Shown piece by piece: positions 25,673 through 35,800 of a DNA stretch of 51,419 nucleotides. Source of the DNA: Oscillospiraceae bacterium (GTDB taxonomy: Bacteria; Bacillota; Clostridia; Oscillospirales; CAG-272); assembly GCA_015063725.1 (NCBI GenBank), contig SVTP01000013.1, forward strand, positions 1 through 51,419, in the 5' to 3' direction. Position numbers and translations under genes: made by a program. The notes beneath the pieces were generated by a model. That model ran no database searches, was not told the DNA's origin, and saw only the letters and a list, made by a program, of their open reading frames with translations. Numbering within the stretch: the first letter of the stretch is position 1; each line of letters begins with the position of its first letter.

Positions 25673-26605
25673 ATGGCAAAATACAAGATCAATCAAGAAT
25701 TTTTCCCATTCTCTTTGTTTGCGCCGCCGATCCAAAGCGCCAAAATGGCAGGCTGGATGGGTTCCAAAATGTGGCCGCCGAGATGGGTGCGCAAAAATCG
25801 GGACCATGAGGTTTCCGTCACCCGAGAAACGCTTAAAAGCTATGACGGTGCAGATATTTCGGTATTTGTGATCGACCCGTACGGTTTGGAAGAGAGTGCC
25901 CCTGCGCTCGTTTACTATCACGGCGGCGGCTTCTTTTTTGAGGGCGCGTGGTATCACTACAAGCTCGTCAAGCAATATGCGCTTGAGGCGGAGTGCCGCA
26001 TCATTTTTGTGCAGTATCGCCTTGCCCCCAAGCACCCCCACCCAACGCCCGCCGAGGATTGCTATGCGGCTTTGCGCTGGACCTTTGAAAACGCAGAGCG
26101 GTTGCGCATTCAAAAAGAAAAGATCGCCGTTGGCGGAGATAGCGCAGGCGGTGCTCTTGCGGCGGCGGTGTGCCAGATGGCGCGCGACAGAGGAACGGAT
26201 CTGCCTCTTTTCCAGCTCTTGATCTACCCTGTGACCGACCGCAGGATGTGCTACGATTCCTGCCGCAATTACACTCACACGCCCATGTGGAACGCAAGAC
26301 TGTCGGTCAAAATGTGGCAAGGCTACACCCCCGACCCCAACGCCCCCGACATGGCGTATGCATCGCCCATGGAAGCGGCATCCTTCGAGGGGCTTCCCAC
26401 CGCGTATCTTGAAACTGCAGAATTTGACTGCTTGCACGACGAGGGCATTGCATACGCACACGCCCTGCAAAATGCAGGCGTTTCGGTCCTTTTAAAGGAA
26501 ACAAAGGGCACCATGCACGGCTTTGACATCGTTGCAAACGCCCCAACCACCAAGGCGATCGTTAAGGAAAGAATCGCATTTTTAAAGGAGCATTTCCAAA
26601 ACTGA
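25673..26605 (+). CDS. Alpha/beta hydrolase, hormone-sensitive-lipase family
   Basis: This 310-residue esterase-like enzyme has the oxyanion motif HGGG (83-86) and the nucleophile Ser 157 in GDSAGG. The acid is probably in the AEFDCLHDE segment and the histidine in MHGFD near the C-terminus. This arrangement is typical of the HSL (acetyl-esterase) family, which cleaves short-chain esters. There is no signal peptide, so it is cytoplasmic. GAGGAAG lies upstream of the ATG. Confidence 0.9.
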   Translation: MAKYKINQEFFPFSLFAPPIQSAKMAGWMGSKMWPPRWVRKNRDHEVSVTRETLKSYDGADISVFVIDPYGLEESAPALVYYHGGGFFFEGAWYHYKLVKQYALEAECRIIFVQYRLAPKHPHPTPAEDCYAALRWTFENAERLRIQKEKIAVGGDSAGGALAAAVCQMARDRGTDLPLFQLLIYPVTDRRMCYDSCRNYTHTPMWNARLSVKMWQGYTPDPNAPDMAYASPMEAASFEGLPTAYLETAEFDCLHDEGIAYAHALQNAGVSVLLKETKGTMHGFDIVANAPTTKAIVKERIAFLKEHFQN

Positions 26606-26625
26606 AAATAGCAACAGCAAGTTGC

Positions 26626-26654
26626 TTGCCAAGCAGGGTAAGGGATGGTATAAT
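26626..26654 (+). promoter_or_regulatory. SigA promoter of the HTH/zinc-ribbon gene
   Basis: TTGCCA (26626-26631), 17 bases, TATAAT (26649-26654). Confidence 0.8.
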
Positions 26655-26684
26655 AAAAGCATTAACACACAAGGCGGTGATTTT

Positions 26685-27449
26685 ATGGAAACAAAGGATA
26701 TTATTTTAGAATTGCGCACCAAGCAAGGGCTCTCGCAAGAAGAGCTCGCCGAAAAGGTATTCGTTACACGTCAGGCTGTTTCCCGTTGGGAGAACGGAGA
26801 GACCGTGCCAAACACCGAGACGCTCAAGCTTCTCTCAAAGTTTTTCAACGTGTCTATCAATACGCTGCTCGGTTCTCCGCAAAATTTGATTTGCCAATGC
26901 TGTGGTATGCCTCTTGAGGACAGTAACATCAGCAAAGAGACCGACGGATTTTTCAATGAAGAATACTGCAAATGGTGCTATGCAAACGGTCATTTTTGCT
27001 ACACAAGTCTTGAGGAGCTGACCGACTTTTTGGTCAACCATATGGCAAATGAAAACTGGCCGGCAGATGCGGCAAGAGCTTATTTTGAGGAAGCCTTGCC
27101 AAAGCTCAACTACTGGAAGAGATATGCCGAGTTGGGCGGAGATGAAAAGCTTGCGGAGTTCAAGCAGCAGCTCATCAAGGAGTTTAACGATTTGCATATT
27201 GAGGGGATGCCCGAGGTCAAAACGTTGAGCTTTCTTGTGGGGGGCTACATCAATCTCGAATACACGCTCCCCAATGGCGAAAAGGTGAAGCTTCTCGACG
27301 ATAACGCCACCTACCTTGGCAATCAACTGGAATGTGAATTTGGGGGCGGTCGGTGCTTTGGAATTGCCGCCAATATGGATTTTCTCCTTGTTTGCACCTA
27401 TGAGGAAAACGGAGAGAACCCCGAGCTTGTGATCTATAAGAAAAGATAA
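26685..27449 (+). CDS. XRE-family HTH regulator with zinc ribbon
   Basis: This 254-residue protein has an N-terminal Cro/C1-type helix-turn-helix (about 5-60, with LSQEELAEKVFVTRQAVSRWENG). A zinc-ribbon-like domain follows, with CQCCGMPL (Cys 70, 72, 73) and CKWC (95, 98). The C-terminal ~90 residues form an unassigned beta-rich part. The combination resembles clostridial regulators carrying the 'putative zinc ribbon' domain. The ATG at 26685 has GGCGG upstream; the reading from 26622 overlaps the promoter and was rejected. Its targets are unknown. Confidence 0.85.
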   Translation: METKDIILELRTKQGLSQEELAEKVFVTRQAVSRWENGETVPNTETLKLLSKFFNVSINTLLGSPQNLICQCCGMPLEDSNISKETDGFFNEEYCKWCYANGHFCYTSLEELTDFLVNHMANENWPADAARAYFEEALPKLNYWKRYAELGGDEKLAEFKQQLIKEFNDLHIEGMPEVKTLSFLVGGYINLEYTLPNGEKVKLLDDNATYLGNQLECEFGGGRCFGIAANMDFLLVCTYEENGENPELVIYKKR

Positions 27450-27450
27450 A

Positions 27451-27489
27451 AAATAAGCGGCAGAATTTTGCATTCTGCCGCGTTTTTTA
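27451..27489. terminator. Terminator between convergent genes
   Basis: A perfect 10-bp stem, GCGGCAGAAT/ATTCTGCCGC (27457-27466 with 27472-27481), is followed by GTTTTTT on the plus strand. On the minus strand TTATTTTTT follows it, so it can act both ways. Confidence 0.88.
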
Positions 27490-28014
27490 TATTCCATAGC
27501 TCCCCGTCAAGGGGTCTTTGAAGATCGCAAGCTCGGGGGTAGCAAAGGTGAACACCACAAAGAGGAGAGCAATGGCGCAAAGGATACCGATTGCCAATTT
27601 CGGTCGCTTGCAGGTCAGGGTTTCGTCCTTGAATCGCTTTGTTTCATACAGATACGCGATTGCCGCCGCTATGAAAAAAATCGCAATGTTGATCCAGTCG
27701 GGCGATTTTCCAACCACACCGTTGTAGGTGTAAAAGAGGATCGGGATTAGTGCAAGCCCGAGGAGCGTTCCGCGCAGCTTTACGCACCAAAAATCATTCC
27801 TTTCTTTGAAGAAGAAGCTTTGTGCAATGGCGTAGAGGAACATGGGCCAAAAAAGCAGCTTCATGTGCTCCCACGTCGACTCATTAACGCCCGAGAGCGG
27901 TGCGATCCATACAGCACCCCCGAGCCAATCGTAAAGAAAATGCAGCACCGTACCCAAAAGAGAGGTTACGGCAAAGCCCCAAAGCTGCCAAAGTCCAATC
28001 GAACGTTTCATCAT
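27487..28014 (-). CDS. DUF6512 family integral membrane protein
   Basis: This 175-residue protein has about five predicted helices. The NESTWEHMKLLFWPM segment is the hallmark I associate with DUF6512 membrane proteins, which have no known function. Two ATGs sit side by side (28014 and 28011); GGGGG just upstream fits either. It is a single gene convergent with the HTH regulator and divergent from the MutT gene. Confidence 0.75.
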   Translation of the reverse strand: MMKRSIGLWQLWGFAVTSLLGTVLHFLYDWLGGAVWIAPLSGVNESTWEHMKLLFWPMFLYAIAQSFFFKERNDFWCVKLRGTLLGLALIPILFYTYNGVVGKSPDWINIAIFFIAAAIAYLYETKRFKDETLTCKRPKLAIGILCAIALLFVVFTFATPELAIFKDPLTGSYGI

Positions 28015-28074
28015 TACCCCCTAAAAGTTTTGTAAAACAATCTATTCGCAAGAGTGCAGAAGTATGCGTAAATC

Positions 28075-28103
28075 TTGACAACACCCACTTATTTTGCTAT
28101 AAT
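28075..28103 (+). promoter_or_regulatory. Consensus SigA promoter for the mutT-like operon
   Basis: TTGACA (28075-28080), 17 bases, TATAAT (28098-28103). It probably drives the run of closely packed genes up to 32640, since no terminator was seen between them. Confidence 0.88.
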
Positions 28104-28134
28104 AAAAGGGAAAAAGAAATAGGAGATGACCAGT

Positions 28135-28530
28135 ATGACCGAAGTGGTAGCCGCCTTGATCTGGCGGGGAGAAAAATTTATGATCTGTCAGCGCCCTGCG
28201 CACAAGGCGAGAGGACTGCTTTGGGAGTTTGTTGGCGGAAAGGTTGAGGCAGGGGAGACAAAGGAAGAAGCTCTCATTCGCGAGTGCCAAGAGGAGCTTG
28301 CCGTCCGTCTTTTGGTTGGCGAGGCGTTTATGGACGTTACGCACGAATACCCCGACCTGACGGTGCACCTGACGCTCTTCCATGCTACCATTGCCGAGGG
28401 AGAGCCGCAAAAGCTGGAGCACAACGACATCCGGTGGATCACGCCGCAAGAGATCCCCAATTACGAGTTTTGTCCTGCGGATACTGAAATTTTGGAAAAA
28501 ATCATCGAAAGGTGCAAAAAGACTTTATGA
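28135..28530 (+). CDS. MutT-type NUDIX hydrolase, 8-oxo-dGTPase-like
   Basis: This 131-residue protein has the NUDIX box from Gly 35 (GKVEAGE...RECQEELA). The preceding LLWEFVGGKVE is close to the WEFPGGKVE of 8-oxo-dGTP pyrophosphatases, which clear oxidised nucleotides. The ATG at 28135 was preferred to one at 28126 because AGGAG abuts the latter. Its stop overlaps the next start (ATGA). Confidence 0.88.
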   Translation: MTEVVAALIWRGEKFMICQRPAHKARGLLWEFVGGKVEAGETKEEALIRECQEELAVRLLVGEAFMDVTHEYPDLTVHLTLFHATIAEGEPQKLEHNDIRWITPQEIPNYEFCPADTEILEKIIERCKKTL

Positions 28531-29381
28531 AAAAACTCAAGCAAAATCGCGCGGCAAGCTTTGTTGCCGTTGCACTGGTCTACATATTCGTCACAGTTGT
28601 GGGTGTCGTTTTCTATCGGGCTTTGGCTTTGGATTGGTGGCTTGCCTTATTGGCGGCAGACGTGGTGGCAACCGCGGTGACCTTTTTGTTCAGCATCCTG
28701 TTTCAAAACGCATCGGTCTACGATCCTTATTGGAGCGTTCAGCCCCCTGTTATTTTGGTGGCGTTTGCCGTCGGCAAGGAGCTGACCGCTTTTGGTGCGC
28801 TGCTTCTTTTTGTGGTTTTCTTTTGGGCGATCCGCCTGACCGCAAACTGGGCGTACACCTTTGCCGATCTCAACCATCAGGATTGGCGATACACCATGCT
28901 TAAGCAAAAAACATGGTTTCTTTATCCCGTTGTTAATTTTGTTGGTATCCACTTGGTGCCCACACTTGTGGTGTACGGTTGCATTTTGCCTGCGGTGTAC
29001 GCCATTCGCGAGGGGCTTGAGGCAACTGTTGGCAGCGTTTTGTTCCTTTGCATCTCCCTTGGTGCGGCAGTCATGCAGGGCGTTGCCGACATACAGATGC
29101 ACAAATATCGCAAAAACCGAGACGGTGCATTCAACCGCCACGGACTTTGGAAATACTCTCGCCATCCCAACTATCTCGGTGAGATTTTAATGTGGTGGGG
29201 CGTGGCTCTGTCGGTCATTTGCGCCGCACCGAGCGCGTGGTTCCTTGCAGCAGGTGCCGTTGCCAACACGGTTCTGTTTTTTGCCGTCAGTATTCCCATG
29301 GCAGATGCCAGACAGTCGTACAAGGAAGGCTTTGCCGACTATAAGGAACAAACAAGAATGCTGTTGCCCATTCGGAAATGA
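28527..29381 (+). CDS. DUF1295 family membrane protein (steroid 5-alpha-reductase-like)
   Basis: This 284-residue integral membrane protein has about eight predicted helices. The C-terminal half carries the family motif NRHGLWKYSRHPNYLGEI(L)MWWG, shared with DUF1295 and isoprenylcysteine methyltransferase-like enzymes that reduce or modify lipids. The substrate is unknown. The ATG overlaps the mutT stop by four bases, so translation is coupled. Confidence 0.85.
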   Translation: MKKLKQNRAASFVAVALVYIFVTVVGVVFYRALALDWWLALLAADVVATAVTFLFSILFQNASVYDPYWSVQPPVILVAFAVGKELTAFGALLLFVVFFWAIRLTANWAYTFADLNHQDWRYTMLKQKTWFLYPVVNFVGIHLVPTLVVYGCILPAVYAIREGLEATVGSVLFLCISLGAAVMQGVADIQMHKYRKNRDGAFNRHGLWKYSRHPNYLGEILMWWGVALSVICAAPSAWFLAAGAVANTVLFFAVSIPMADARQSYKEGFADYKEQTRMLLPIRK

Positions 29382-29389
29382 GAGTTGTT

Positions 29390-30001
29390 ATGAAGAAAAA
29401 ACGATCCCTTTTGATAACCGGCTTTGAGCCCTTTGGCGGTGAGGAGATCAACCCCTCGTGGGAGGCCGTCTCTCGCTTGCCAAACGAAATAAACGGCTAC
29501 ACGCTCACCAAATTGCGCATCCCCGTGGTGTTTGGTGAGGCGGCAGATGTGGTGCTCGCAAAAGCCGAAGAGGTCTCTCCCGATGTTATCCTATGCATCG
29601 GGCAGGCGGGCGGCAGAGCTGCCATTACCCCCGAGCTTGTGGCAATTAATTTGCGGCACGCCAAGATCCCTGACAACAAGGGGAACGTGCCCAAGGATGA
29701 ACCGATCCTTGCAGACGGAAGCGTTGCGTATTTTTCCACCTTACCTGCGCGGCAGATGGCAGAGGCGATCAGCGCCGCAGGCGTTGCGTCGCAGCTCTCT
29801 TATTCAGCGGGCGCTTACGTTTGCAACGATCTTTTCTACACACTCCTGCACCGCTATCAAAACACCTCAATCCACGTTGGGTTCATACATATTCCGTACG
29901 CCACCGAGCAGGGCAAAGAGCCTGCAATGGAGATGGAAGATATGATCAAAGGGCTCACCCTTGCGATTGAAAATATGGAGATAAAAAACGAAAATGAATG
30001 A
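29390..30001 (+). CDS. pcp: Pyroglutamyl-peptidase I
   Basis: This 203-residue cytoplasmic cysteine peptidase removes N-terminal pyroglutamate from peptides. The start LLITGFEPFGGEEINPSW is diagnostic. The catalytic set is Glu 82 (in PELVAINLRHA), Cys 145 (YVCNDLFY) and His 167 (GFIHIPYA), matching Glu 81, Cys 144 and His 168 of the Bacillus enzymes. An earlier in-frame ATG at 29378 overlaps the previous stop; 29390 gives the family's usual length. The role would be peptide turnover, in keeping with a peptide-importing cell. Confidence 0.93.
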   Translation: MKKKRSLLITGFEPFGGEEINPSWEAVSRLPNEINGYTLTKLRIPVVFGEAADVVLAKAEEVSPDVILCIGQAGGRAAITPELVAINLRHAKIPDNKGNVPKDEPILADGSVAYFSTLPARQMAEAISAAGVASQLSYSAGAYVCNDLFYTLLHRYQNTSIHVGFIHIPYATEQGKEPAMEMEDMIKGLTLAIENMEIKNENE

Positions 30002-31037
30002 AATAACAAACCGACGCGAGCAAACGCGCAAGCATCTGATCGAGCACTACCAAGCCTACCCCAAACTTGAGGCAGAGGACATTTTCAAATATCTGTTTCA
30101 AAGTGCGTTCGGGTGTGAGCATTTGGTGTCGAGCGAGGATGCCGCAAGGGAGTACATCCTGCGCGAATACACAACGCTCTCCAAGGATGAACCACCCAAA
30201 ACAGAGCCGCTTGACGGTGCGTACAGTCGGGTATATCTTTCCTGCCTGAATGCGGGGCTCTCTCCCGAAACGCTTGCAAAGCTGTTTTGCCTTTCCGCCA
30301 AAAAGGAAGAGGAGGGCAGGGAGCGTCTGGAAGAAAAAATCGAAGTGGCAAAGGAGCTTGTCGAGGGCGGCATCCTGCCGCTTGACAGTTCCGAATTTAC
30401 ACAAAAGCTTGCTACGTGGAAGGATTTGGGCTACCCCGCAGTGCATCATTCCAATGCATTCCGTGAAGCGTACCGCCCCGCCTATCGCGTCATTGCCAAC
30501 CGATACGTCAAGCTTTTGCCCATGTGGGCGCAAAACAAAAAAGCCATGCAAAAGGTCATTGTGATCGGTTGCCCCGGCTCGGGCAAGACGACCTTTGCCA
30601 AAAAGCTGAAGGAAAAAACCGATCTGTCGCTCTTTCATCTGGATGCCATTTGGCACAAGCCCGACAAAACACATATCCCGCGAGAAGAATACGATGCGCG
30701 CCTTGCCGAAATTTTGGCACAGGATGCCTGGATCATCGATGGCAACTACAGCCGCACTCTGGAAAGTCGATTGGCGGTATGCGATACGGTCTTTCTTTTC
30801 GATTTGTCCGTCAAGGATTGCCTTGCGGGTGCAATTTCGCGCATTGGCAAAAAGCGGGATGAAATGCCTTGGATCGAGACAGAGCTGGACCCCGAATTCA
30901 AACAGCAGATCGAAGAATTCCCAACCAAAGAATTGCCCGCCATCTATGCATTGCTCGAAAAATACAGTGATAAATCGGTTTTCATTTTCAAAAGCCGCCA
31001 AGAGGCAGACGATTTTTTGAATTGTCTGTTCCTATAA
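29994..31037 (+). CDS. Two-domain protein: unknown N-terminal domain plus P-loop kinase-like domain
   Basis: This 347-residue protein has a C-terminal half (from about 183) that is an adenylate-kinase/FlaR-like P-loop NTPase. It contains Walker A GCPGSGKTTFAKK, FHLDAIWHKP and WIIDGNYSRTL, a pattern found in 'topology modulation' proteins. The N-terminal ~180 residues, with conserved-looking QSAFGCEHLV, YSRVYLSCLNAG and HHSNAFREAYRPAYRVI, match nothing I can name. A methionine (MQKVIVIG) at the domain boundary suggests fusion of two once-separate proteins. It overlaps pcp by eight bases. Confidence 0.75.
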   Translation: MNEITNRREQTRKHLIEHYQAYPKLEAEDIFKYLFQSAFGCEHLVSSEDAAREYILREYTTLSKDEPPKTEPLDGAYSRVYLSCLNAGLSPETLAKLFCLSAKKEEEGRERLEEKIEVAKELVEGGILPLDSSEFTQKLATWKDLGYPAVHHSNAFREAYRPAYRVIANRYVKLLPMWAQNKKAMQKVIVIGCPGSGKTTFAKKLKEKTDLSLFHLDAIWHKPDKTHIPREEYDARLAEILAQDAWIIDGNYSRTLESRLAVCDTVFLFDLSVKDCLAGAISRIGKKRDEMPWIETELDPEFKQQIEEFPTKELPAIYALLEKYSDKSVFIFKSRQEADDFLNCLFL

Positions 31038-31048
31038 AGGAGAAGATT

Positions 31049-32017
31049 ATGATTTTTGAAAAACAAGTTCTCAATGCCTACAAGGGCATGATGCACACCC
31101 GTTGCGACGATACCGAAACCGTCTTTTACTATTCTGCCAAGGATTTTGCAGGGCTGAATTGCGAGGCATATGCCTTCCAATCCTCGCTCGGTCACACCTT
31201 GCAGGGGTATCTGTATTCCTATCAAAATCCGATCGAGGGCAGACTGATCGTTTTTGATCATGGCTTTGGTGGCGGTCATCTCGCATACATGAAGGAGATC
31301 GAAAAATTGTGCGCGCACGGCTACCGCGTGTTTGCCTATGACCATACAGGCTGCATGAAGTCGGGCGGCGAGAGCCCCAACGGACTTGCGCAGTCTCTTT
31401 TTGATTTGAACGATTGCATCACCGCCATCAAAGCCGACAAGCGCTTTGACGGGCTGGAGCTTTCGGTTATGGGGCATAGCTGGGGGGCTTTTTCCACCCT
31501 CAATATCCCAGCTCTGCATCCCGAAATTTCCCACATTGTGGCAATGTGCGGCTTTGTTTCGGTTGCGGAAATGATCAAGACCTTTTTCGCAGGTCCGCTC
31601 GCGCCCTATCGCCGCGCGGTGCTTGCTCTGGAGCGTGCATCCAACCCGAGATTTTCCGAGTTCAACGCGGTCGAGTCCTTGAAGAATTCCAACGTAAAGG
31701 CGCTTCTCATTTACTCCGAGGATGACCAGCTCTGCCGCCGCGCGCATTATGACATCCTCAAAGAGGGATTGAAAGAAAAGGAAAACGTAAAGTTCCTGTT
31801 TGTTTCGGGCAAGGGGCACAACCCCAACTACACCGCCCATGCCGTGGAGCTGCTTGGCGAATTTGGCAAAGCACGCACCAAGTTTGCAAAAAAGAAGAAC
31901 GTGACCGCCGAGGAGAAGGCGCGCTTTGTTGCTTCCTTTGATTGGGAAGCGATCACAGCCCAGGACGAGGCAGTATGGACCGAGATCTTTGCGCACTTGG
32001 ATGCGAAAGGGGACTGA
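31049..32017 (+). CDS. Alpha/beta hydrolase, serine aminopeptidase/monoacylglycerol-lipase-like
   Basis: This 322-residue cytoplasmic protein has FDHGFGGG (oxyanion region), nucleophile Ser 144 in GHSWG, the acid in YSEDDQL and the histidine in GKGHNPNYT. The cap domain resembles the lysophospholipase-like group. AAGGAG lies upstream of the ATG at 31049, which was chosen over an in-frame ATG at 31022 inside the previous gene. The substrate is unknown. Confidence 0.87.
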   Translation: MIFEKQVLNAYKGMMHTRCDDTETVFYYSAKDFAGLNCEAYAFQSSLGHTLQGYLYSYQNPIEGRLIVFDHGFGGGHLAYMKEIEKLCAHGYRVFAYDHTGCMKSGGESPNGLAQSLFDLNDCITAIKADKRFDGLELSVMGHSWGAFSTLNIPALHPEISHIVAMCGFVSVAEMIKTFFAGPLAPYRRAVLALERASNPRFSEFNAVESLKNSNVKALLIYSEDDQLCRRAHYDILKEGLKEKENVKFLFVSGKGHNPNYTAHAVELLGEFGKARTKFAKKKNVTAEEKARFVASFDWEAITAQDEAVWTEIFAHLDAKGD

Positions 32018-32019
32018 CC

Positions 32020-32640
32020 ATGGATTTTTGCTTTGACGTCAACCAGTTACAATGGACGAGAAAACCGGCGCAATATACGCTATCCGATGATAAAATCGAG
32101 ATCGTGACCGCTCCTCACACCGACCTTTGGCAAAGGACGTATTATCATTTCAGGAACGACAATGCTCCCGTTTTGCAGATGGCAACCGACGAAAAATTCT
32201 TTTCTTTCACCGTCAAAACGCAATTTCAAACCAAGCACCGTTTTGATCAATGCGGCATAGTTATGTATCTGGATAGTGAAAACTGGCTCAAAGCCTCTAT
32301 CGAATACGAAAACGAGACCTTTGCACATCTTGGCAGCGTTGTTACAAACAACGGCTATTCCGACTGGGCAACCACCGAGATCGACGCCAACGTCCAATCT
32401 ATGTGGTACCGTCTCAGCCGCCGCGAGGACGATTATCTGATCGAGTGCTTAGAGGATGGTGTCCTGTTCAAGCAGATGCGCGTTTGTCATATGTGCCACG
32501 GTGGTGAGGGCATCCGCTTTGGTATTTATGCTTGCAGTCCCGAGGAATCGTCCTTTGTGGCAACCTTTACCGATCTGCGTGTGGGCGAGTGTCAATGGCT
32601 TGCGCATGATGGGCAAAAGCCGGATGAGGATGCAAAATAA
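32020..32640 (+). CDS. DUF1349 family protein (concanavalin-like fold)
   Basis: This 206-residue protein matches DUF1349: WQRTYYHFRNDNAP, FDQCGIVMYLDSENWLKASIEYEN and WYRLSRREDDYLIE. Members adopt a jelly-roll fold; some are called regulators of enolase-like sugar metabolism, but function is poorly defined. GGGG precedes the ATG, two bases after the previous stop. It is the last gene of the 28135-32640 run; no clear terminator follows. Confidence 0.85.
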   Translation: MDFCFDVNQLQWTRKPAQYTLSDDKIEIVTAPHTDLWQRTYYHFRNDNAPVLQMATDEKFFSFTVKTQFQTKHRFDQCGIVMYLDSENWLKASIEYENETFAHLGSVVTNNGYSDWATTEIDANVQSMWYRLSRREDDYLIECLEDGVLFKQMRVCHMCHGGEGIRFGIYACSPEESSFVATFTDLRVGECQWLAHDGQKPDEDAK

Positions 32641-32782
32641 ATTTTGAAAAAAGCAGACATTTTTTGCACGGTTCGATCGCGGTTCGTACCCAAAGAGGCA
32701 GGTAGAGCTTTTTGTCGAAAGCAGACAGCCTTTTGTTTAAGGTGGTGTAATTTGCGACCGATTTTGTTATCCCCGGCTAAGT

Positions 32783-32837
32783 TTAGATATATATTTATAT
32801 CTAACCCCTTGACAAATTGCGAAAAAAATGGTATATT
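32783..32837 (+). promoter_or_regulatory. SigA promoter with adjacent perfect palindrome
   Basis: TTGACA (32809-32814), 17 bases, TATATT (32832-32837). Four bases upstream of the -35 box lies a perfect 9-bp inverted repeat, TTAGATATA/TATATCTAA (32783-32804), well placed for an operator or activator site. The remainder of 32641-32876 shows no gene; AAAGCAGACA occurs twice there. Confidence 0.75.
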
Positions 32838-32876
32838 GAAGGTAGATCCCAAACAATGACAAAGGAGGTTTTATCA

Positions 32877-35800
32877 ATGAGATCTATGAAGAAAATGGCA
32901 GTTCGTCTCGTCACATTCCTGATTATCTTTGCAATGATGTTTTCTGTAACATCTTGCTTCGGTAAAAAGGAAGAACCTAAGCACGAGCACAGCTACACCA
33001 AAGAGGTTGTTGCCCCCACCTGTACCGAGGCGGGCTACACCAAGTACACCTGCGAATGTGGACATTCCTACAGAGATAGCGAAATTCCCGCAGGCCACCA
33101 AATGGTAGAGGTTTATGCAAAGGAACCCACCTGCACCGAGGCAGGCGAGTCGGCTTTCCGCGTTTGCCAGCTTTGCGGCTACACGGAAGGTGAAAAGACC
33201 GTTGTTCCCGCACTTGGTCACCTGTATGATACTACCTACGAGTATCCCACCGCAACCGAGGCAGGCTCCAAAACGAGCATTTGCCGCAACTGTGGTGAAA
33301 AGCACACCCAAGTTATTGAGGCTCTGGGCGCAGAGCTCCCCGAGGTTTCCAAGTTCTTGGCACAGCTCATCGGCTCCATCGCGGTTACTCTTGAGGCAAC
33401 CGAGGGCACCGAGCTGGTTTACGTAACCGAGATCAACTATCCCGAGGATGAAAACTACGGCACCAAGAGCTCTATGTTCGTTGAGATCGCTGAGGCAGTT
33501 ATTGATACCACCGGCGAAATTCTCCAGGCACGCCTTCAGGTTAAGGTTGGCCTTGCAGGAGCAAAGCTTGATGGTGTGGTTCCTTCCAAGGACGTCGTTG
33601 TTAACAAAGAGAACGCAGAGTATGTTGAAATCAACGTGTTTGTAAACGGCGATGTAGTTGCTATCTCCTTCAACGATAACAATACAGAGCTGAATATGTC
33701 CGAGATGTTCTATGACTATCTTGCACATCAGATGGGCATGAATGGTCATGAAGATCTGTTGGCTATGCTTGAGAACGCATATCTTACGAGCAATCTCGAA
33801 GCACAATTGCTTCCTTTGCTCCAAAAGGCAGTCGTTTCCCTGACAGAAAAGGTCGTTACCATTGATCCCGCATACGCCGAGCACATGGCAGAGCTCTTTG
33901 CAGCATTTGGCCAAGATCTCATCACCGGTACTCTCAATGGTGATGGCACCACTACTTACAGACTCGACGTTCTGGCTTTCAAAAAGCTCATTGCTGAGGT
34001 TGAGGGCAAGACCGTTGCAGAGTATTTGGAAACTGTTTACGGCAGAAATGTTGTTGCAAACATGGCTTCCTTCTTCGCGTCCCTGCCCGACCTTACCATT
34101 AAGGAAATCGTAAACGCTGCAGTCACCCTTGCAGAGGGCACCGGCGTTGAAATCGAGAGCATCTACACGCTCATCGACCTGTACGTATACTCCGTTTCCG
34201 GCATGGAGTTCAGCATTGAATCTCTTATCGCCGACAACTACAACAAGAGCTTGGTAGACATCCTTGCCGAAATGAACGGCATTACCGGCGCTGAAAAGCT
34301 GACCTTTGTTGCAAACGTAAAGAGCTCCTTTGCACAGGTTGCACAGGTTATGCAAACCATTGCCATCGAAGATCTCTTCAACGCACTCGTTCCTTCCGAG
34401 GAAGGCTTCTTTGATACTCTTAAGGCTACACTCGATATGCTCAAAGAGGAACTCTTCTTCTACTTCATTATTGATGCAGAGGGCAACCTTACCGATATGA
34501 GCTTCACCTTTGCAGGCACCAATTTCAAGGTTGAACTCGGTGATGGTGTAATGGGCATCAATGCAACTCTTCCCAACGATGTTGAATTTGAAGCATGGAT
34601 TCAAGAAGGTGGCTTCGAGTTTAGAATTAGCCAGTACAAGAACTATATCAGTGTATTTGTTCACGAAAACTGCTTCAACCTCTCTGTTTATCAAGAGGGC
34701 AAACAGGTTGCACGCATCTATGCACAGAATTATGTCGGCGAATTCAAGGAGGAAGTAATCTTCTTTGTAGAAGACGGCCAAAACAGACTGCTCGACTATA
34801 AGCACGTTATTGTAGACGGCGTTGTAACCGAACTCAAAGCACATCTTGGCGGATATGTTACTTCCTATGATTACATCTACAATGAAGAATTTGATGAGTG
34901 GATCGAAGTTTCTGAAACCACCTACGTAACCTTCTGGACAGTAGATTACAAGGATCTTGGCGAAGAGAAGCATCTGCTTGTCAATGTAGAAAGCACCACC
35001 ATTGCTATCTACATCACCGAAAACGGTCTGAGCCTTTCTGTTCTCGAAGGTGAGGAGCAGGTTGCATACGGTGGAGTCACCATCAACACCGAAACCGTTG
35101 GCGAGGACGTTATCGAACGCGTAAGCGCATTCCTCTCCGACACAACAAATGAACTTCTCATTTACAATACCGTTTCTGTTAACGGCGTTGTAACCGATGC
35201 ATACGCAGCAGTTAAGGGCTATTTCGTGTATACAGAGCACAACCACGAAATAGCACAGCCTGAATACGGATATGAAACCAAACCCATGCCTGAGGGTGGA
35301 TTTGCAACTGATGAAATGCCTGAGGGCGGCGTAATTATTGTAGTACCCGATTACAGCTGCGAAAACTGCGTAACCGTTGAAGAGTACGTAACCTGGCTCG
35401 AGGTTCTTTACACGACCAATGATGACGGCACCAAGGTTATTGAGGTTAACGCACACGACGAGCTGAACAATATGTCCGAAGGTATGGACAGACTGACCGT
35501 AGTGATTGACGGTGACAAGATCACCGCAGTTCTCGGCAAGGATGACGAAGGTCTCGCACGCATTGAGCTCGAAACCACCGAGACCACTCTGGTTGGTACC
35601 ATCACCGATATTCAGGACGGCGCTAACAACGTTATGGCTGAGTTTGCACTCGAGCTCACCGAAACGCTCGATGCAATCAAGAGCGTATCCCTTATCGTAA
35701 GAGATTACGAGTATGATTACACCGAGGAAGGCGAGCCCATCCAAACCATTGTTGAGATCTTCAACGGTGCTTACGAATGGATCGACAGCCCCGAGGGCGC

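Noticed and set aside
32644-32859. Small plus-strand frame between the DUF1349 gene and the large lipoprotein gene
   Set aside because: It begins with TTG, lacks a ribosome binding site and runs across a strong promoter and palindrome.
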